Positions 6,425 through 9,509 of a stretch of DNA of 9,509 bases are shown here, one piece after another. Origin of the DNA: Rickettsia typhi. Its GTDB lineage: Bacteria > Pseudomonadota > Alphaproteobacteria > Rickettsiales > UBA1997. The notes under the pieces were generated by a model that had not been told where the DNA came from, searched no databases, and was given only the letters and a program-made list of their open reading frames with translations. The position numbers and the translations under genes are program-made. Numbering within the stretch: the first letter of the stretch is position 1; every line of letters begins with the position of its first letter. Where the stretch lies: assembly GCA_945898025.1 (NCBI GenBank), contig CAMDGT010000025.1, positions 1-9,509 on the forward strand, written 5' to 3'.

Positions 6425-7302
6425 TATTTTTTGATTTTAGAATGAGGGGATAAATAAGCATCTTCCGATGTTTTTTTTAAAGATTTTACAAAATCAGTTT
6501 TATTGAGTTTTTCCAACTGCCATTCAGCTAATTCTTTTAACTTTTCAAATCGCCCTCTTTTATCAATTTTATCTCTAATCATTTCGGAATTTTTGCTTTC
6601 GGCATTTGAGAGAACATTTAGTTCATTTATACTAGCACAATCTCTAATATTTTCTCCTGCCTTAATCCTTTCTGGATTAGCAATTTTCCATTCTTTTGCT
6701 GTATAACCAAAAACCGCAACATTCAAAAAATCTGCTTCCTCAGCATATTCCAATTCTTTTCTCCATTTTCTTGATATTGGGATAATATGTTCTTTGATGG
6801 CATCAGTGTGAAGCGAATAATTTGCTTTACTTAGAGTTCTCTTAACATTCCACTCAAGATTATATTGATTATTTTCAATCGCCTTTAATCGCTGATATTC
6901 TTTGATTAAATAGAGCTTAAAAGAAGGGCTAAGCCACGAACCAAACTCAAAAGCTATGTCTTTATGAGCATATGTTCCGCCACCAAAACGACCAGATTTT
7001 GAAACAATTCCTTTGGCGTTAGTTGTTTCAACCCATTTTTTAGGCGTTAAAGTAAAATTATTTAATCCAGCTTCTTTTCTAAAGGTGTCGAATTCGACAC
7101 CTTTAAAATCTTCATTATTCATCAATTCCCACAAACCCAAAAACTCAACCGTGTTGCGGTTTCTCATCCAGTTTTTAATGTGGTCAGCTCCCTCTTCGCC
7201 TTTTACCATATCGGTTAGGCAAATATAATCTTTCTCTAAAATTTGACTAATATTTATAAGTTTATCTTGAACCTTGATTTGATTTTTCTTTTTAAAAAAC
7301 AT
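6424..7302 (-). CDS. KilA-N domain DNA-binding protein
   Basis: A 292-aa KilA-N protein. The KilA-N domain covers about residues 22-140: ICLTDMVK (27-34), HIKNWMRNRNTVEFLGLWE (41-59), SGRFGGGTYAHKDIAFEFG (103-121), and FKLYLIKEYQRLK (128-140). The second half carries the conserved partner segment of stand-alone bacterial KilA-N proteins: LNVAVFGYTAKEWKIANP (193-210), NIRDCASINELNVLSNAE (218-235), and a C-terminal helix with EWQLEKL. KilA-N is a DNA-binding domain common in large DNA viruses, phages and bacterial mobile DNA. Upstream is a good Shine-Dalgarno, AGGAG with six bases to ATG, 25 bases after the previous stop. This is the only strong internal ribosome site of the operon, so the protein may be made at its own rate. 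Residues 67-74 are encoded within a 26-base perfect palindrome. Role inferred: target recognition or operon control. Confidence 0.88.
   Translation of the reverse strand: MFFKKKNQIKVQDKLINISQILEKDYICLTDMVKGEEGADHIKNWMRNRNTVEFLGLWELMNNEDFKGVEFDTFRKEAGLNNFTLTPKKWVETTNAKGIVSKSGRFGGGTYAHKDIAFEFGSWLSPSFKLYLIKEYQRLKAIENNQYNLEWNVKRTLSKANYSLHTDAIKEHIIPISRKWRKELEYAEEADFLNVAVFGYTAKEWKIANPERIKAGENIRDCASINELNVLSNAESKNSEMIRDKIDKRGRFEKLKELAEWQLEKLNKTDFVKSLKKTSEDAYLSPHSKIKK
7080..7105. promoter_or_regulatory. 26-base perfect palindrome inside the KilA-N gene
   Basis: The half TAAAGGTGTCGAA (7080-7092) is followed at once by its exact reverse complement (7093-7105), with no spacer and GAATTC at the centre. 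It lies in coding sequence for KGVEFDTF (residues 67-74). It is much longer than chance would give in a window of this size. It could be an operator bound by the operon's own DNA-binding protein, a methylation/restriction target, or an RNA hairpin. The sequence does not tell which. Confidence 0.45.
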
Positions 7303-7306
7303 TTTT

Positions 7307-7316
7307 TACTCCTGTG
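7307..7316 (-). promoter_or_regulatory. Shine-Dalgarno for the KilA-N gene
   Basis: The minus strand reads CACAGGAGTAAAAA before the ATG at 7302, with AGGAG six bases upstream. It stands out because the genes that follow (helicase, nuclease) have none and depend on TAATG overlaps. Confidence 0.65.
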
Positions 7317-7327
7317 ATAGTTTTTTG

Positions 7328-8323
7328 TTATTTTTGGTCATGGGTTTTGGTGTTATTATTTTCTAGAAAATCAAATAAATTTGGCTCTTCCTCTTTTTCG
7401 GTAATACCATTTTCTCCGATCGAAATAATTTCTAAATCATCACTATTGGTAATTAATTTATCGTTAAAACTATAAATTTTAACCGCAGAAACCCTTGTTT
7501 TATTTGGGTTGATTTCGCCATTTATTTTAAATTTTTGATATTCAAATTTTGCAATTATTACATTAACTTCTTGAATAGGGTAATGGTCGTTAAGAAATTT
7601 TGTATTAAATTCGCTATCCATTAAATAAAATTCTAAGCTCTTATTGCTTCTGTAATCTTCGCCTTTCCATTTTGGTGATTTTGCTTGTGTATCAATTTTA
7701 CTAATTACTGCAGAAATAATTTTTAGCTTATGAATTTTAAATTCTGAATCTAGTTTTTCTTTTATCGATGAAGAAATGTAATGTGGGAATTTATTCCTTT
7801 GGATAAATTTATAGGCTTTACAAAACTCAACGCCTTCTATACGAGTGTCATTTATGCAAACTTTATAAAAATCGCTTCTTCCAGCAAAAGCCCCAGGAAA
7901 TTGTTTTTGTAAGGTGGTTTTATTTTGTATTTTTTCGTTGTCAGTTTCAAGAAATCCTTTGGTAATATTTACCATCCATTTTCCAGCCTTATCTCCTATT
8001 TCACCTTCTTCTATTTTAAAGTTTTGTGCAAATTTTTTCCCGTTAGTTGTGTCCAAAAATTGAGAACAACTATTGATTGCTCCTGCTAATGCGAATATTG
8101 AAATGATAAATTTTTGTAGCACTCCTCCATTTTCGGGAGGCGAAATCAGAATTTTAACATCAAGCTTTCTATCGAATAGCTTTGCATTAAAGTCATCCAA
8201 AATTTTTTCTAAGCTTTGTGTGGTTTTAATAAAGGTATCGAGGGATATTTGATGAACAACTTCACCATCTCTTCCCCTAGTATCAAAATGTATAAAAAAC
8301 TTTTCTTGTTGTCCTTGATTCAT
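7328..8323 (-). CDS. Unrecognised 331-aa protein of the methyltransferase-helicase operon
   Basis: I do not recognise this family. The N-terminus (KFFIHFDTRGRDGEVVHQIS, 8-27) looks like alternating beta strands, followed by a helix (28-48) and a strand KLDVKILIS (53-61). A hydrophobic run FIISIFALAGAINSCSQFL (72-90) could be a buried helix or a single membrane segment; no signal peptide precedes it. The middle (about 160-270) is mixed and lysine-rich, with strand-like VNVIIAKFEYQKFKING. The C-terminus is an acidic, probably flexible tail, EKEEEPNLFDFLENN, near 311-325. Only one base separates its ATG from the methyltransferase stop, and a GAGG lies 12 bases upstream, so the two are co-translated or nearly so. 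Its place between the methyltransferase and the KilA-N protein suggests a dedicated subunit or effector of this system. No catalytic motif is visible. Confidence 0.8.
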   Translation of the reverse strand: MNQGQQEKFFIHFDTRGRDGEVVHQISLDTFIKTTQSLEKILDDFNAKLFDRKLDVKILISPPENGGVLQKFIISIFALAGAINSCSQFLDTTNGKKFAQNFKIEEGEIGDKAGKWMVNITKGFLETDNEKIQNKTTLQKQFPGAFAGRSDFYKVCINDTRIEGVEFCKAYKFIQRNKFPHYISSSIKEKLDSEFKIHKLKIISAVISKIDTQAKSPKWKGEDYRSNKSLEFYLMDSEFNTKFLNDHYPIQEVNVIIAKFEYQKFKINGEINPNKTRVSAVKIYSFNDKLITNSDDLEIISIGENGITEKEEEPNLFDFLENNNTKTHDQK

Positions 8324-8324
8324 T

Positions 8325-9509
8325 TTATTTAACTACCTCAAACTTTTCATTATTCACCATCTCCTCATAAAGTTTAAATAAATGCTCGAGCCTTTCTTCG
8401 TCGGAAGTGAAAGGTTTTGAGCGGTAGCATAATTCAATTGCAAAATCTAGTTCTTGGTGGGCTTTTTTAAGCCCGGCGGGCATTTTATTTGGTTTGTAGA
8501 GCTCGGCCATAGTTTTTTCGGAGTGCCTCTCTCTTTCTGCTAAAATATTATAAACATAATTAGTTAAGCTTTGTTTTTGCTTCTCGCTAATATCGGGGAA
8601 TGGGAAGGTGTTATAGCAAATTTCAGCGGAATATCTTAAATCTGTCTTTAGTCTTCCGCCAACCGCCCTAACCCACAACATATGAATTTTTGAGGTAAGA
8701 ACGGCAAAAATCCACGGCTCGGCTTCATAGATTGCAAGTGCCGAATCGGAAATAATTGAATTTTTATCTAAAAAACCAATCGGAATATATTCTCTTCTTT
8801 CCGACGAAACCCGAGGTATTATGATTGAATTGCCGTTGATATGGCAAACTTGAGCAAATCGGTGTGATATCTTTGCTAAATATGGTCTTGCTGATTTTTC
8901 TCTAACTTTTTGACAATTTTCAATTCTAGTTTTAATAAAGTTATTAGTTAGAGCTAATTCTAAATTTTCATCCTCGATCCACAAACACCAACGATCTTGT
9001 CCTCTAATAAATTCTTGCGAACCAAGAAATTTTTTGATTATTTTTGCAAATTGTGGGTTTTCTTGAATCAAGTAATTTTTTTCGCTAGTTGTTAAAATTA
9101 AATTTCCATCATCTGCTGGCATATTGCCAAAATTCATTTTTGGCAAATTTTTAGAAATTGGTTTATTGATGCGAGTTATTGCCAGATTTGAGCCCGCGGT
9201 TAAATAAGGGCTAATATTTTCTACTAATTTTTCGCTATTTTCGATAAATAAAGTTTTTGAGGTTTTTAAGTTTATTGACTTCAAACCAATAATAGCAACG
9301 GTTACACCAGCATTATATTTGGCATTATTTTGCCATTTAAACGAGGTGTAAGCAAAAAATATCTCAACTCCAATTTTAAACAAATGAGGCCACAACAAAC
9401 CCACTGAATCACCCTGGCAAATTGAATTTGTTGAAACGAAAGCAAATCTTGATTTTGAATTTTGAATAAATTGCGATGCTTTGTAAAACCAACAAGAGAT
9501 ATAATCGAG
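8325..9509 (-). CDS. MmeI/YeeA-like class I DNA methyltransferase, 5' end beyond window
   Basis: The frame is open to the window edge: 394 visible residues starting LDYISCWFYKASQFIQ, with no stop between 9405 and 9509. The gene therefore begins outside, and the GTG at 9404 is not its start. The visible part begins just after where the NPPY/F catalytic motif IV should be. It holds AFVSTNSICQGDS (23-35), LLWPHLFKIGVEIFFAY, NAGVTVAIIGL (66-76), then the target-recognition region: GNMPADDGNLILT, FIRGQDRWCLWIED (167-180), IIPRVSSERREYIPIGF, HMLWVRAVGGRLKTDLRYS, and YNTFPFPD (299-306). The helical C-terminus has MPAGLKKAHQELD and LFKLYEEM. This order matches MmeI-type N6-adenine methyltransferases and YeeA. 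Whether an N-terminal nuclease domain exists, as in MmeI, cannot be seen; if absent, cleavage would fall to the GIY-YIG protein. It is the first visible gene of the operon. Confidence 0.9.
   Translation of the reverse strand, partial: LDYISCWFYKASQFIQNSKSRFAFVSTNSICQGDSVGLLWPHLFKIGVEIFFAYTSFKWQNNAKYNAGVTVAIIGLKSINLKTSKTLFIENSEKLVENISPYLTAGSNLAITRINKPISKNLPKMNFGNMPADDGNLILTTSEKNYLIQENPQFAKIIKKFLGSQEFIRGQDRWCLWIEDENLELALTNNFIKTRIENCQKVREKSARPYLAKISHRFAQVCHINGNSIIIPRVSSERREYIPIGFLDKNSIISDSALAIYEAEPWIFAVLTSKIHMLWVRAVGGRLKTDLRYSAEICYNTFPFPDISEKQKQSLTNYVYNILAERERHSEKTMAELYKPNKMPAGLKKAHQELDFAIELCYRSKPFTSDEERLEHLFKLYEEMVNNEKFEVVK

Noticed and set aside
8325..9404. Methyltransferase starting at the GTG at 9404
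   Set aside because: Codons upstream of 9404 stay open to the window edge and encode family-conserved sequence, so the GTG is an internal Val codon.

Overview
This window looks like a piece of an AT-rich bacterial chromosome. I infer a low-GC alphaproteobacterium, possibly of the Rickettsiales/Holosporales/SAR11-like spread. The basis is the strong A/T codon bias, the style of the ArgJ and TrpD proteins, short hairpin-rich dispersed repeats between genes, and IS decay. No rRNA or other phylogenetic marker is present, so the placement is tentative.

Left part (1-2720, + strand). The window opens inside the decayed 3' part of an IS1595/ISXO2-like transposase gene (about 3-403) that carries at least four frameshifts. 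About 35 bases after its stop come two amino-acid biosynthesis genes read as one unit: argJ (439-1707, ornithine/glutamate acetyltransferase) and trpD (1707-2720, anthranilate phosphoribosyltransferase). They overlap by one base (TAATG).

Middle (2721-3341). This gene-free stretch lies between convergent units and is full of repeats. It holds two inverted copies of a CCCTCCCC...GGGGAGGGG palindromic element (2787-2841 and 2888-2964), then a nested tandem array (3022-3256) built from a 52-base and a 35-base unit in the order L-S-S-L-S-S'. Every array unit carries a short hairpin. The stretch probably separates and helps terminate the two converging transcripts.

Right part (3342-9509, - strand). 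One tightly packed operon is read leftward. It begins outside the window and runs: MmeI/YeeA-like DNA adenine methyltransferase (5' end cut by the window edge), an unrecognised 331-aa protein, a KilA-N domain protein, an SF2 DEAH-like helicase, and a GIY-YIG (T5orf172/MUG113-type) nuclease. Junctions are 1 base, 25 bases, and two TAATG overlaps. The set methyltransferase + helicase + GIY-YIG nuclease recalls the uncharacterised Bacillus subtilis yeeA-yeeB-yeeC cluster, here with two extra genes in between. The likely job is restriction-modification or anti-phage defence: the methyltransferase marks self DNA, the helicase translocates or remodels, the GIY-YIG protein cuts, and the KilA-N protein binds DNA as a specificity or control factor. 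That division of labour is inference. A 26-base perfect palindrome lies inside the KilA-N gene and may be a regulatory or recognition site.
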